Shown: positions 1 through 13,094 of the stretch, in pieces
Layout: each line of letters starts with the position of its first letter
How positions within the stretch are numbered: the stretch's first letter is position 1
Assembly: GCF_037975245.1 (NCBI RefSeq)
Contig: NC_092568.1
Coordinates: forward strand, 27,834,501-27,898,500
Direction of reading: 5' to 3'
From: Apostichopus japonicus
Taxonomy: Eukaryota > Echinodermata > Holothuroidea > Aspidochirotida > Stichopodidae
Length of the DNA: 64,000 nucleotides
Position numbers and translations under genes: made by a program
Notes under the pieces: generated by a model
The model's input: only the letters and a program-made list of their open reading frames with translations
What the model was told of the DNA's origin: nothing
Databases searched by the model: none

Positions 1-131
1 TTTTTATAGCCACACAAACAAATTATGCCACCAAATATTGGGGGGATATTAGTTACTATTAGATACTACCGTATATTCCCCACCTAAAATATTGGGGGAC
101 ATGTCCCCGCGCCCCCCCCCATGATCGCCGC

Positions 132-134
<3 letters not shown>
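1..134. mobile_element. right end of a hAT-like MITE (same family as 37148-37676)
   Basis: The stretch is nearly the same as the last ~110 bases of the element at 37148-37676: a phrase around AAATATTGGGGGGATATTAG, then CACCTAAAATATTGGGGG, a C-rich run, and the terminus CATGATCGCCGCCCAT. The left part lies outside the window. No coding capacity is seen. A (TA)n tract follows the terminus directly, so no target duplication can be read. The hAT assignment rests on the CA-type terminus and comparison with the other copies. Confidence 0.7.

Positions 135-190
<56 letters not shown>
134..190. repeat. (TA)n microsatellite
   Basis: Uninterrupted TA dinucleotides lie between the MITE terminus and a satellite-like fragment. 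The same three components lie together at 36600-37676. Confidence 0.95.
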
Positions 191-191
<1 letters not shown>

Positions 192-193
<2 letters not shown>

Positions 194-290
194 CCGACCG
201 TTAGGCAACATTTCATGTGAAAAAAGTAGCACTTAGGGCACCATTTGACTTAGGGCAACATATATACTGTCGCCCTAAGTTCTGCCTTTT
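192..290 (-). repeat. isolated satellite-edge fragment with hairpin
   Basis: This carries GACCGTTAGGCAACAT, whose reverse complement matches the right edge of the 28-36.6 kb satellite (ATGTCGCCCAACGGTC near 36630-36650). It also carries three CTTAGGGC/GCCCTAAG copies. CTTAGGGCAACA and TGTCGCCCTAAG form a 12-bp inverted repeat with one mismatch around a short loop, similar to the perfect hairpin at 36436-36469. No coding sequence. Confidence 0.65.
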
Positions 291-3200
291 AAATTGGAAC
301 GATAGAGTTACATTCTGCAAATATTGTTGGAAGCGAGTCAAGGGGGGTTGAAAAATGTTCGTTTCTATTAAGATTTATAAAAATTAATTAAAAACTAGGT
401 AAATTAGAAAGCATTGAAGATAGGCATTCTGATATTGGCTATATGTGCGTGTGTTAAAAACAGCACTTCCGGCAACATTTTGATTATGGCCTTTAAAATG
501 AAAATCGATACGTATATCTTTATTATAAAATCACCCTTTTAAACATATTACCCAAAGGAAAAATATATTAGCCTCTTTTAAGCAATGAATCGCGAAAATG
601 AAGATATATTGCCAATATTGTATTGCACGGTATCTTATTGCACCGAAGAGAAGCCCGCCCTCTATTACGTTACGCTCTTCGCGCAGTACAGCTATACGTA
701 CGTACGCGAACCTCGATCGTGCCTAGCTAGTCTATCGAGTATATGCCTATACAGTTCATCCAAATGCAGATGTGCGAGTCACACGGCGCGGGAAGAACGG
801 TAAGTTAACTATTTGTGTAGTTCATTTAATGGCATAAGCGGCCGTATTATATTTTCGAAGCACACTCTCCTTGGCTATTATTTATGGCTTTCTCCTAATT
901 ACGCCAGCTGGTTAGGTCTATAGGCTGTGCATAACGTTAGGCCTAACTTAGTTAAAACGTAACTATGCCTATCATAGGCCTAATTGATATTATCGTGTAT
1001 TACTATTAGCATAGTACTTGGTAGTACTAGGGCAATTCCAAACGTTTCGCGTCAGGGCTTCAGAAACTTAGAAGATAGTTGTGTTTGGAGTATGGATAGG
1101 TTTTTTTCACAATTTTGTTTTTCTTTTTGCTGAGCACTCATATGAATATGTATTTGAGCTAGGTTGAGCTTCATTGATAAACAATGATTCATTATTTGAC
1201 CGATTTTGGACTAGGGCCTAGCCTAATTATAAAGGCCTAGTGCCTACTGCATTTTGTATGGAAAAAAAGGTCATTAATTGCAACAAAACATTTATCTTGG
1301 GATTTCTTTGAAAGTACTAATTCAAATCACCTGTTAACAATACCACCAATACTATTGGCCTATGTGGCAAATACCACCTGTAAGCTTGGAAAAATATGGC
1401 ATTATCGCTGCCCGCGGGGGAAATTTATTATAATGCTCCAAGAAGTCCCACTCAAAAAAAAAAATGATCAAAGAGTTCCATTGACAACACAAATCATTTT
1501 TTCTGTAATACAAAAGTTCAATAAAGTCCTTTGCAAAATTACTTCAAGATACTGATTACAAACAATTCATTAAATCATACCCATAACAACCATTGTAAGC
1601 ATATCAATTCCTCAGCGCCATTCCCTGTGCGGCACGCGAACTGAGTTCGACCGCCACAGTTTTAGGCCTATGACTTAACCATATAGACCATTTTCCTACA
1701 GCCATAATGTGAAAAGTTTATACCGAAAAAACTTAGTTCAAACTGCACTAAACAGAGAAATGTGTTGTCTCTCAAGTTCTGTTCTTTTCTTAACAATACA
1801 GTTTAAAATTCCACCGGACTTGGGTGATTTACGATGCAAGGTTAATAAATATCAAACTCAAAACCCTCATTGATAACACACAGTAAATACTGAAGAAAAT
1901 CACCATTTGATAGCCGTACTTTGTTTGCGTAACCTTCCTCTTGAATATTCATTGACAAATTTAGTTCAAACGGTTGTGGGAAGTATTTTTTCTTTATATA
2001 TAATAACTTTAAATTGATGTTAAATTCATTTTCATTGGTCACTATCTTCAATCGGACCAAGTACAATCCAATCGAATATCTTCTAAGAAAAATACAAGTT
2101 ACGCTTTCTTCGGTGGGCACGCCGTTACGTAATATGTGTATCCTGTACTCTGCAATAGGGTACAGCCACACAATGCACAGTGTTCACCTACAACGTCACA
2201 GCCGAGATTCGCTTTCCAAACGTCATATTATATTGAACTTAATATTATTTCAAAGAAAATGACCGTAGAATATGCATCATTAAATGTTGAAGCAAGTAAT
2301 TACCAATTAACTAATCTAATGCAATCCTAATTATAGAAACACTGTTTAAGACCCCCTCTGATGAATGGAATAGTTCAACCAACTTGTCCGCACAGAGCCA
2401 CAGGATTTTCGGTCCAGGTGATGAGTCATATGCGTTGGTCAGTAAGAGGGCTATTTTGAAGGATGTTTAGTGTGCATTTTAGAAAGAAAGGAATTGATAT
2501 GTCTGATTGATTCTGCTAACTTTCCAGAAATAATAAATCCCAAGAAAAACAATCCAAAAGTTGTAAAAGCTTGGACGGACACATGATGTGCATCTCAACA
2601 GTGACTGGTTCAATATACCCTAATGTTGAACAGAAAGAACATTTTCAAATTTATCACTGATGAATGATGTTGCGAGCAGTCGGGATTACTGCACGCTTCA
2701 GTTCTATTTAACCTTTTCATTTATCATTTTTTAGCATTTAATTTCCGGTCACGCCCAGGAAACAATTGCGACATTCCTTCACGGTCGACTTGCTTACTGT
2801 AAGAAGTATTAACCGTTTTTTCTCAGGAAAGCTTGATAGTCTGAAGTTATTATAGCGTGTGATTTTAGTATACTGCCAAAAGAGTAAGTTGTTGTCTATG
2901 TATTGATATTTTATGTAGAAGTAACAGGAAATTTAGTATGTTTAGTTTGGTTTAATTGCACGTCTTTTTCGATCTAATGTAGTGCAGGGTTCACTTGCGC
3001 GAATTCAAATTATTCTGTTTATGTATGTATATGTATATGCATTGATTATATGCATTGATTATGGGTTTTTTTTATACTTTTATTTGTAATTCAAGCATAT
3101 CTGTTTAGAAACAAAGTTTAAAGGCTATCATTAATTAGTTTTCTCTTGTATTGTTTGATCCCAGATTGAATGAAACTCATTGACGTAAATAATAGATCAG

Positions 3201-6200
3201 ATCATACAGTTTTAGGCAGTTGCTAAAACTCTGGGTATTCTCTAGTGTTCGCTGGTCCAAATATCACAAAGTGAGAATGAAAACAACTCTTTATCCTAAT
3301 TTTTAGTTGATTTTTCTTGTCTGAACCTTCCTTACAGTACTGTATACATCTGGGAAATGGACAGAACAATTTCTAAAGTATATCTATAATTTTGGGAACT
3401 GTAGTACCCTACCCTAGAAGGGGAAAGTTGAAGGTCAATAGTGCAAAGGAATAAATAATCTTGTTTGATAAGAACTTAAAGTACATGGGAGGGGGGTGTA
3501 GAATATCACTTCATAACATCCCTCTTGCCTTGAGAAAGTTTTGAACAAATTTCTCTTTAACTTGTGAAGTAGGTAAACATCAAAGTTACATCAAACAAAT
3601 TTCATGATAAAAGGATCTTACATCATGAATATAAAAAGCATATGATAAAAAAGAATACAAGTGAAAGATTTTTGGTCAATGAGAGGTTTGATGTAAATGA
3701 AAGGAAAAGGGCTGTTCCAACCCTTAAATTTTTAAAAGGTATTTTACACTTAAACAATAGCATATTTATGCATTCTACTTTCAAGACTCATGTTCTGTGA
3801 AACACACTAAAAATATGTCACCATTTTCCATAGGTAAGGCTACACATGAATACCAATGGTGCTCTCGGAATATAAGTCCTAGAAAAGTATCTGCAAAACT
3901 AGGTACAGTATTCTACCAAAGCAGACATGAGAATCATTACCTTGAAATTCAAGATTACTTTGTCAGAAAGAACACTGATAACAGTATATTCATTTGCTGT
4001 CTCTGTAAGTGAGCATTACTATACTTGACGCATCAAGTCTTTGCACATAATCCACTACACATAAATTATTAAATGCAAGTGTCATGGACCAAATCAAAGG
4101 TTAAAGTAAAAGCATATGTACATATCAACCTGCAGAAACCTACGTTGCTAATGTAGAGCGAACATTGTAGTTACCCTTTCCCCTTCCCTCTCCCACCTTA
4201 CACTGTGTATGGCATAGAACGGCATACAGCTGTTAGTAAATATTAACACTAACTCGAACCACATAAAACTACTCCAACTGTAAGTATCTATTCCAGTTCC
4301 TGTTACACTGTGCTGCACTGTGCCATGCAGTATACAGTGCCAGTCTTACACAGATTCACTTTTATCTTATATCTGTAATCAATCCTAGGGCAATTTCTGT
4401 CTCTATTGCTCTTCTGCCCAGCACGTAGAACTTGTTAAGATGAAACCAGTACACTAATTTACATAGCTGTTTTAGTCACGGATGCTTTCACACAGAGGTA
4501 AAATAATTGTTATCTAAGATGTGGTTATTAGGATGCCAAATTTATGTCTATCGAGAAACAGAACTAAAGAGCAATCTGCTAAACCTGTTCTATAAAAAGT
4601 ATTATGTTTATGGTCATGCATGTTGGAACAGGTGTTTACATTCATGGATATGTGAGTTGGTGCATTGGGACATTTATACATTTCATGGTGAGATCTTCCC
4701 TCACTGCCATTGTTTAGAGTAGGTGCACATATTGCCATGTCAAAGATTTGATGAATTTACTGTAACTTTAATGACTAGAAGTCTTGGGATTTGTCAATAT
4801 ATTATGGCATTCATGGTATTGAATTGAATGCAACAGATGTATAGTGGTTTGATGTAGTGACCTGTAATTGGTATGGCCTGAGGCTGTTTTCTTTCTTGAA
4901 TGTGTAATCATGGAGCTATAAACAGAGGTGTAATAAACTGGTGACTGTCAACCAGTGTTCCAATTACAAAAAAAAAAATTGTACATGCACCTGTGCATGT
5001 AGGTTAAACAAAAATTACCTGCACAAACAAATCATTACCTGCACCACAAGTGAAAAATACAAAAAGGGTGTTTTCAAAGTTACTCCTGGGTTTTGTTTAT
5101 GTAGGCCATTTCGGGATATGATGATTACTGAATATTTTACTTGCATGCACATGCACACATAGCTTACATGTGTGCATGCACACGTGCGCACACACATGTA
5201 CGCTATTTAAGTAACATGTAGTCAAAAGTTACATGCAATAATTTTGGTGCTGTCAACCCCTTGTATTCACATGTCACCACTGGTTTGGCAGATTTGCTTG
5301 CAACTCTCCAATCTTTTCGAGCAATCACTAGTAATTTCACTAATATCCACTATAAATTTAACTTTAATCACTGAGTAAATTGTTGGCCAAACCCACAAGT
5401 TGCAAATTTTATGCTACATCACACCCAAATAAATCTACACATGTTATTTAAAAGGTATATACTGACCTATCAATATGAAACATTTGAGAGATGCAAAAAC
5501 TCATCTGCACATCTCAAAAAAAGTATTTCTTTCCTACAAAGTGAAACACATTTGCCAATGGTTGGTACTATTATGAAGAAAAGGCCTACAGTAGCTACAA
5601 TATGAAACTCCTATATTTTTTCATTAAAGGCATACATGTAAATAACATTTTTGGTAATGTACATACACAGTAACTCATAGAAAATGACAGGCTAACCCTT
5701 TATTATAACCTATATACAAACTATGCCATTTAAACTGCTTCTGTACACATAATACACATGACTTTATCCACTATTTGGTTTGGCAAAACATTCCTGAACA
5801 ATCCATTACACAATAAATATCTTCTGCTTGTGAACAAATACTTCTGGCAGATATTGCATTACTGGGTGGAATATCATGATAGTCTTATATTATAAATTAA
5901 TAAAGAATGGACCTGCCCCTTGCTGTAGCTGCAAATCTAAACATCCCATTTTGAGTTGAAAACCTTGATCAGTGCGTGCAACTGAATGAATTTCATAGCT
6001 CTCAAATCTGCTTGTTAAAAAATGTGACTAGTTTTCATTTGAATCACTCTAGTTGTCAATGGTTGAGGTTGAATATACAACTCTAAAGGGGGTTCACAAT
6101 TTCCCTTTCTAGTTTCTAATCTACCAACCTTTTTTTGATGCAAAAGAGGAACTTCAAGTACAGGTACAGATGCAACAACTGGCATTTCTAGTGAATATTT

Positions 6201-8450
6201 CAAACCCATTGGGAAGCAATTCACAATGAAAATCAGACCAATTGTGAAGCAATTCAACTAAAATTTTCAGAATATGCTTATTTGTGGTGAACCATGCATA
6301 CAATAAATTTGGTAATTTTTAAAACAGGTTCCTGGGTAAATTACTGAACTTCCTGCATTGTCAATTGTAAAGGATTTTTTTAATGCATATTTCGTAGAAA
6401 GTTATTGATATAGCCTATCCCTGGGTTACTGTAATTTTCGTGGAGCTGGTTGTTTACAGACACTGCAAAGAGCCCAGGGTAAATATTGGATCAGGTTTTG
6501 AGGCTTTGCGCATGTGTAGTTTAAACTCTGAAGTTCAAACAGGCTTACGATATGCACATACAAATAGTGAATAGCGAACTGTGGAATTTAGCAAGAAAAA
6601 AATAAACCTATGGAGTTGGCAACAGGGAAGTACAAATATAAGGGCTAATGAATGGGGGACTGGGCGGTGAAAATTGATTGAAGGGGCAGGACAGGCGAAC
6701 AGAGGTAAAACAGTGAACAGAATATATCTGCACAGTATGGGATTGGGAAGTGATACGATAGCAACTAGGGCCTAGTAAAAGTAAATGCAATTGTTGTTCG
6801 ATCGGGACCTAATTTTTTAGTAACATTACATGGGTTAGGATACACTTACCCTACAATATTATTACAACACTTGCTTAAAATAATACTTTATGGCACGGTT
6901 ATGCTTTGATCTCATTGGGGAGAGTAAAAAAAATGGAGACAGCATGGTTTCACTCACCCGTTAAATTGCCAATTGCACATCAAAAAGTTACACAAATATT
7001 AAAAACCACTGGTAAAAAAATAAACATCAGCTCTGGTCTGGTCTCTGATCCTCAGGGTTGTCATCTCTGGGAGTGGAAATATTCCTATGATTGTCTTTGC
7101 AAATCTAACTTCAAGCCTCAGGTGGCAACTAAAGGTATGTCTTGAACTAAGTTAAGCCATCTTGATGCAAAGTTCAAACTTTTGTCTTCAGTATGTTGTC
7201 TTCAGTATGACGCCTTATCAAAGCGATGAGCCAAACATTCGATCCGGGTGATCCTCCTTTCGCTAGACCTAGCCCAGAAGTAGCCTAACGTCAGGCGATG
7301 CGTGCATGGTTGGGTCTATACCTCCAGAAAATAAAAATTAGTGCCTATGTGGATGTTTCAGTGCTTTGAAAGTAGTTCCGCTGTTTTAAACCCGCTCTTG
7401 CACCATGAAATGTTTATTGCAAAAGCATTATAATTTTATGATATTTTTCTAACAGATGCAACTTAGATGTCGTGTAAAGAGAAGTTTGGGGCCATTAAAA
7501 AAGGCTTTTCACTAATGTACTAACAAAGTTGATAAATGGGGATTTTCAGTCCAGTTTATATTGATGACTTTATTGTTGAGTCTAAATTTGTCTCAAATAC
7601 AACAGCACTGGTGTGTATGTTAGTTGAGCTTTTTGAATTATTCACAGTACTGTATTTGACGAACAGTGTTGTGAATGGTAATAATATATGCTTATATATG
7701 TTGTATTGCAGTAAATGTATACATGTTGGTCAGGGGTAGTAGATATGTGCATTGTGCAGCTGCTCCCTTTAATGTGGGGCTTAATGTAAAATTTCAATTT
7801 AATTTGGCATGATCCTATGCAAATGATCTGCATAATATTTGGTATGAAGCTATACTTTAACAAGAATTTATATAGTACATGGCAAAATCTCATATTAGTG
7901 GTGCCACCAATTTAAAATCAGTCAGATAGCCTATGTACTACATGTGTGCTTATAAACATGATAATACTGTACATGAAGGGCACTATGTTAGCATCAGACT
8001 CAAATTTATGTTGGTCTTGAATCGCAAATGAGCCCTATCGTTAGGTCTTCCAATAGTTTATCTTTCCAATATTTTGCAAGCATGATATATTACATAGATT
8101 ACTTGGTACAAACTAGTAGTTGATAGTGTTAGGTAGGACAACACATTATGTCATTAGTTATTTAACTGTTGTTGCACAAAATCATTTTAAATCAGCTACA
8201 GGTACAAAAAATAATTGAAAATGGGTCATTCATGTAGGTTTATGTCATATTGCATGGGTACAAACTATACCGTAAACCTGGAGGTACAATAGATGATTCA
8301 AGAATGTCTCCAAATTATTAGGTTGACAGGGCTTTTACTTGTGAATGCCTAAATGTCAATTACATGTTGTAATCAACTCTCATATTATTGTGAGTACTAT
8401 GATGGCCAGAAAATGATATTAACTTGACCAACTGTAACTGCATATTTTGT
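291..8450. other. non-coding stretch, no gene supported
   Basis: Only short, unconvincing open frames occur, without recognisable domains. Local features are a TAGGCCTA-rich patch (about 890-1260), a homopurine-like poly-A run near 1456, and a perfectly alternating purine/pyrimidine tract at 5165-5203. An open frame around 6930-7135 ends at a good donor (ACTAAAG/GTATGT) and could be an exon linked to the SET exon downstream, but its peptide is not recognised. Confidence 0.6.
5165..5203. repeat. alternating purine-pyrimidine tract (potential Z-DNA)
   Basis: Thirty-nine bases alternate strictly between purine and pyrimidine, mostly CA/TG and CG steps (for example CATGCACACGTGCGCACAC). Such tracts favour left-handed DNA under supercoiling. 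No gene is visible next to it, so a regulatory role is unsupported. Confidence 0.6.
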
Positions 8451-8458
8451 GGTTACAG

Positions 8459-8589
8459 GTTATGGAGTATTGCACATAGGAAGTTCATCATAGGGGAGTT
8501 CCTAGTAGAATATTGTGGAGAGCTAATTTCCCACAAGGAAGCTCTGAAGAGGGAAAAGGTGTACCATGAGGAAAAAGGATGGGGTAGAG
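8459..8589 (+). pseudogene. SET-domain exon, KMT5A-like lysine methyltransferase (partial, frameshifted)
   Basis: A splice acceptor (TTTTGTGGTTACAG) precedes a reading frame containing RKFIIGEFLVEY and CGELISHKEALKREKVYHEE. This is the N-terminal part of a SET domain. The order (G-x-G-V start, GEFLVEY-x-GEL, then a KREK-Y helix) resembles the KMT5A/PR-Set7 group, which monomethylates histone H4 lysine 20. The first codons read GYGV in one frame and IAHRKF in the next, so one base is missing near 8470. The catalytic half (NHS-x-x-PN and the GEELxxDY tyrosine) is absent. The SET similarity ends at about 8575, and a 4.1-kb transposon begins at 8592. It could be an exon of a live gene with a local sequence error, or a decayed gene copy. 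No other SET exon was found in the window. Confidence 0.65.
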
Positions 8590-9159
8590 TACAGTACCGC
8601 TTATAAGTAACTTGGTAAAGATTAGCGCGATTCAGCGCAAAACGCAGCTTAACTGTAATTAACCGCGCTCCAAATAAAGGAACGCTACTTTCCCTGCACT
8701 CCAAATAAAGGAACGCAAATTCCCCGTGCTCGCTATTCACCACTGACACAACGCTTTTCATAGCGTAGAGGTAGTGTAAACCGATCGCATGTAACAATCA
8801 ACACACGTTATATGCATCACAATTGTAAACACCCAGAGTAGGCCTACGAGTACGAAGTTTACAAACTTTGACTGAAAGAAAGTTTTAAACGAGAATAGTT
8901 TCGTGTTGAAGGGCAAAACCTTTTTATACGTGTTTATTTTATTCCCCGAAATGTTCTGGTTACCAGAAGACAGAAGTAATAAAAAGCAAGAAGGAAACTT
9001 CGTGCCTTATCCTTTCGCCGTAACACTAACAGACCATTTTTTGTAGTAGCATTAGGCCTTGTGTTTGTGTAGAGTTTAGGCACATTAGGCCAGTGTACTA
9101 GTACGAAGTTAACGACTTTGACTGAAAGAAAGATTTGAGCTGTGAGCTCATCCCCTAGT

Positions 9160-9985
9160 GTTTAACACCTGTTTGATAACATTTTTGGCACGTTTCCAAA
9201 TAACGTTGCACATGGAGTAAATGTTTTGGCTCCACTCTAGAATTAATTAGGTCAGTCAGTTAAGAAAGGATCGGTAAAGTTATGAGAAATATTGTCTTAG
9301 GCGTTCAAGAAAAGTAGGTAAAATATCCCCGTTACATATAGGTAAGTAAAACACACCTCAATCCAACGGACTCGTCCGCATGAACAAAACAAGCTATTCC
9401 CCCATGAAACACGAGGCACAGTCCATACCATACACGCATAGCACGATTATAAGGCCCCTAGCTATGGCCATCTTTATGAAAGTAACCCTTGTGATCACAT
9501 TTTTTAGGCCACTTGTCATGATTGACTAAATGCTTAATATTGTTTCCATGTTTTTGTAAAAACGTAAACTCCGCACAATACAATTAGATGTGTTTTTGAA
9601 GTTACGTGAGATCCGTAACTACCGAGATGGTTAGGCTATTTGCTATACACTTAACTATGTTAGGATATTAATTTTCCGTATTTTTGGAAATTATAGAAAA
9701 TACTTTCTTTTCTCCCCGATTAACACAAGATGTGGTCTTATATTCATAAATGGGGTGTACTAGAGCCTTGTTTACATGACATTAGTTGCATTTAGCACTA
9801 TATGCCAGTTTCGCGTGAATTTTTCGAAAGTGTTTTGCTCGATCTTCTGTAAAATTTGAAAGGTGTACCACCTTAATTTTCGTACACAATTGGTAATTTC
9901 TCTTCTGATTTTCATTTTTTTTTCTCGATACAGTCAATTGAATTAGTTGTGCATTGAGTATAAACTTATCGCGAATGCAAGAACT
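9160..9985 (+). repeat. left arm of long inverted repeat
   Basis: Matches the reverse complement of 11430-12095, for example GGCCACTTGTCATGATT against GGCCACTTGGCATGATT and CACAATTGGTAATTTCTC against the inverted copy at 11521. Divergence is substantial, with point changes, indels and a ~190-base insertion in this arm, so the arms are not recently homogenised. Confidence 0.75.
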
Positions 9986-11429
9986 TTCAGGAATATTGTT
10001 TTTCCCGAACGGACGTTGAGAACTGTTTGAATATTAACCGGTAATTGTTATTGTTCGCGGGAAGTTTTTATGCTAACGTTTCACTCATCAATCCAACTGT
10101 TTTGCGCACACTGAATTTAAACAGTGTAAGATTCCTGCTTAACACTATCCGTTCTCTTGACCGAGTATAAACCTTCGGTCCTCCTTCTACCGGCGACGAT
10201 CAATATTCTTTTGTTACCGGCAGGGCTGTAAAAAATGTTTTTTTTCCTGCAAGGAAGGTATAATTTCCCTCGAACCATACGCTTTAGCGGCGCAGGGGGT
10301 GTGTGAGGGGGCACGGGGGTGTGTGAGGGGGATGTGCCCCCCTCACAAGGTACAGATTTTTGAAAAATGAGGATGCAATTGGCGCCATTTGGTGCACCTT
10401 TTTGGCGATTTAAAACAACTTGCAATCGTTGAGACCAGTGCTAATTTGAACTTAAAAAGGTAATAAATATAATTTTTAAAACAAACTGGTTTAGTGTGTC
10501 AGTTTCTTGAGTTCTTACCTTGACAAAACTCAAAGTAGTCTCATCTCAAGCAATCACTCCAGTCTGATAATAATTTATTATACATCTATAACCCGGCTGT
10601 CACATTGTACCACATCAATTATTAATATGTAATGTAAACAAACATGAGATGCAAGTGAGCCACTGATCTCTACACATCAGTGGAGCTGGAGCGAGCACGT
10701 CTATTTTAGCAATGGAGTGCGCGATGGATCCCATCAGTTTTTATGTACAGTGTGCCGCATGGCTTGGAGCAGAGAGATAAATTGGATATGGTTCACAATA
10801 AAAATAGAACAAATGAAATAAAAATCCTTCAAAGAGGACGCCCAGTAAGCCTTTATTATTATATTGTGTTGGATCGATCAAACTGAGCAGACTTTACACT
10901 TCTTCAAATATTTCTGATAAAGACTAAATAAACGAAGCCACTTTGTATTTTTGTTGACGTGTGGGCCTACCCGACTACCCCTATCAATTTATCAAAGCGC
11001 ACGAGAAAAAAACCACTCCTCACTTCACGTACAAATAATATCGAAACTTTTTAAAATGACAATCACATGTTGACAATCAGTGCATCACACTACCTACGAA
11101 AAGTTCTGCGTGCGCGCAATCTTTGTCACAATAACGAGTAATGATGTGTCCCCAAACCACTCACAAGGGCAATGTCAATGTCACACTGACACCCACGGCA
11201 CAGCGCGGGAAGGTTGCTGTAAAAAATTAGCCTGGCGGGAAATGTTTTGAACAACAATATTGCCATTCCACATTAAAAAAAAAATTATATTGTATGTTAG
11301 AAAGTAAACGTTTTCTGTCGTATGAATTTGACTTCAGCTCAGTGTTCCCTTTAAGGTGCGGGATTCCCTTCAACTGACTCAGTAATCCCGCAAAGAAAAA
11401 ATTTGTCTGCTGGAAATCCCCGCATTGTT

Positions 11430-12095
11430 TTCTTGCATAAGTTGCATTCTCGATTAGTTTATACTCAATACACAACGTATATACTTGACTGTATGGAGAT
11501 AAAACCTCTGAAAATCAGTAGAGAAATTACCAATTGTGTACGAAAAGTAAGTTGGTACACCTTTCAAATTTTACGAAAGATCGAGCAAAACACTTTCGAA
11601 AAATTCACGCGAAACTGGCATATCGTCTTAAATGCAACTAATGTCATGTAAACAAGGCTGTAGTACACCCATTCTAGAATAAACCGTAAGACCACATCTG
11701 GTGTTAAGCGGGGGAAAAAGAAAGTATTTTCTAGAATTTCCAAAAATACGGAAAAAATAATATCCTACCATAGTTAAGTGCATATCAAATAGCATATAAC
11801 CACCTTGTCGGTTACGGATCTCACGTAACTACAAAACACAACTGTATTTTGCGAAGTTGTTTTCTACAAGAACATGGAAACAATATTTAGCATTTAGTTA
11901 ATCATGCCAAGTGGCCTAAAACATAAGTTATTACAAGGTTCACTTTCATAATAAAGATGGCAATGGCTATAGGGGCCTTGATATCGTGATATGCGTGTAT
12001 GTACGTATGGGCTGTGCCTCGTGTACTACATCAAACGTTCCTTGGAAACGTGCCAAAAAAAAAAAAGGTTAACCAACAGGTGTTAGACAGGGGAA
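11430..12095 (-). repeat. right arm of long inverted repeat
   Basis: Inverted partner of 9160-9985. It keeps AGGTGTTAGACAG and GGAAACGTGCC near its outer end and ATACTCAATACACAAC near its inner end. Any RNA read through both arms could fold into a long imperfect duplex. Confidence 0.75.
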
Positions 12096-12737
12096 GCGCT
12101 CACAGTTGTTTGGCAATGTACAGTACCTGGGAAAATTCCCAGGTACTGCGCGAACACCGACGGGAAATCGGCAGTGTGTTCGCGGGAAATTGAACAAGGT
12201 TTTCCAACATTGGCTTGAGAGATTCAGCGGGCTTGCGGCGGCGATGCCATTAAGTGTATTAAATAATTATGATGCTATTTTGGGTCATTTCAAGTGAGAA
12301 ATAAAGACACCCAGACACTAAAGTTAGTGTTTCTGATTTTTTATTAATAATTTTTTTTAAATTTTATTTCCTCTTTGGCTCTTTCTCTAACCCTTTTTTT
12401 TTTTTTTGCTGCGTGTGAGATTTCCCACGAGTTTTCAAGATTTCCCGGCAATGAGCATCCCGTTTTGCCCTCTTTTTACAGGCCTGAGTTACCGGATTGG
12501 AAGGAATTAAGTAGGATTACAGCCATTGACCGTCTGACGGTAACAATGAACTTCACACTTCTAGCAGGCATGAATAGAATTAGGGAAGCCTTCCGACGGA
12601 ATCTGTGCTCTGATAAACAGTTCCCCGCAATTAACTGCATTTTAATGCCGGTTTTAACAAAAGATAGAGCGAGGTTTAAACGCACAGAGCGCAATAAAAG
12701 AGCGCAGTTTACCAAGTTACTTATGGGCGGTACTGTA

Positions 12738-13094
12738 ACTGAGGCCATAGACCCCATTTTGTAATACTGTATTTTAGGATTGATACCATTGAGTATGGCA
12801 TGATAAAAGTGAAGTGCTTATTATAATGAACTCAACCCCTAAGGCTTTTACAACCAGTTTCAACTACTGTTTGTCCCTCTCCTTCTTCATAGCTTTTCAA
12901 TGCAGTCCTGCTTTTCATCTAATTCCATTATCATAGTTGCCTGCTCTACCCTCTATTACTGTTTTCACCCATCATATTTACTCAACTGTCTTGAAGGAAC
13001 TTGAGCAAGTAGCATGCGTTATTCTGACTATCTTGTCAGTATATTGTTTTATATAATGCTCTATACCAGCTCTGTCTTCTGCTTTGAATTTTAG
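12738..13094. other. intron-like spacer
   Basis: AT-rich sequence between the transposon and the first of two duplicated exons. It ends in a good polypyrimidine and acceptor context (GCTTTGAATTTTAG). No coding motif is seen. Confidence 0.4.

Larger units (their letters stand above)
8592..12735. mobile_element. 4.1-kb inverted-repeat DNA transposon, TA target duplication, no transposase seen
   Basis: The left end starts CAGTACCGC and continues to TAAGTAACTTGGTAAA. The right end is its inverted copy, with 26 of 28 terminal bases matching. TA flanks both sides (8590-8591 and 12736-12737), as for Tc1/mariner-type elements. After a ~500-bp non-matching zone, long imperfect inverted arms resume (about 9160-9985 against 11430-12095), leaving a ~1.4-kb loop. 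The left arm has about 190 extra bases (about 9205-9395). No DDE transposase frame was recognised; the open frames at 10117-10425 and 12375-12764 show no known motif. It is probably a non-autonomous foldback-like member of a TA-targeting family. The superfamily is an inference from the TA duplication only. Confidence 0.7.

Noticed and set aside
585-803. 72-codon open frame at the window start
   Set aside because: No domain, no splice or promoter context; Tyr/Cys/Ser-rich without family resemblance.
10117-10425. Pro/Thr-rich open frame in the loop of the inverted-repeat element
   Set aside because: The frame depends on G-rich/C-rich direct repeats (GGGGGTGTGTGAGGGGG) and has no transposase motif.
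12375-12764. 129-codon open frame near the right end of the inverted-repeat element
   Set aside because: It begins in a poly-T run, ends across the transposon terminus, and has no recognisable domain; the opposite strand is open too.
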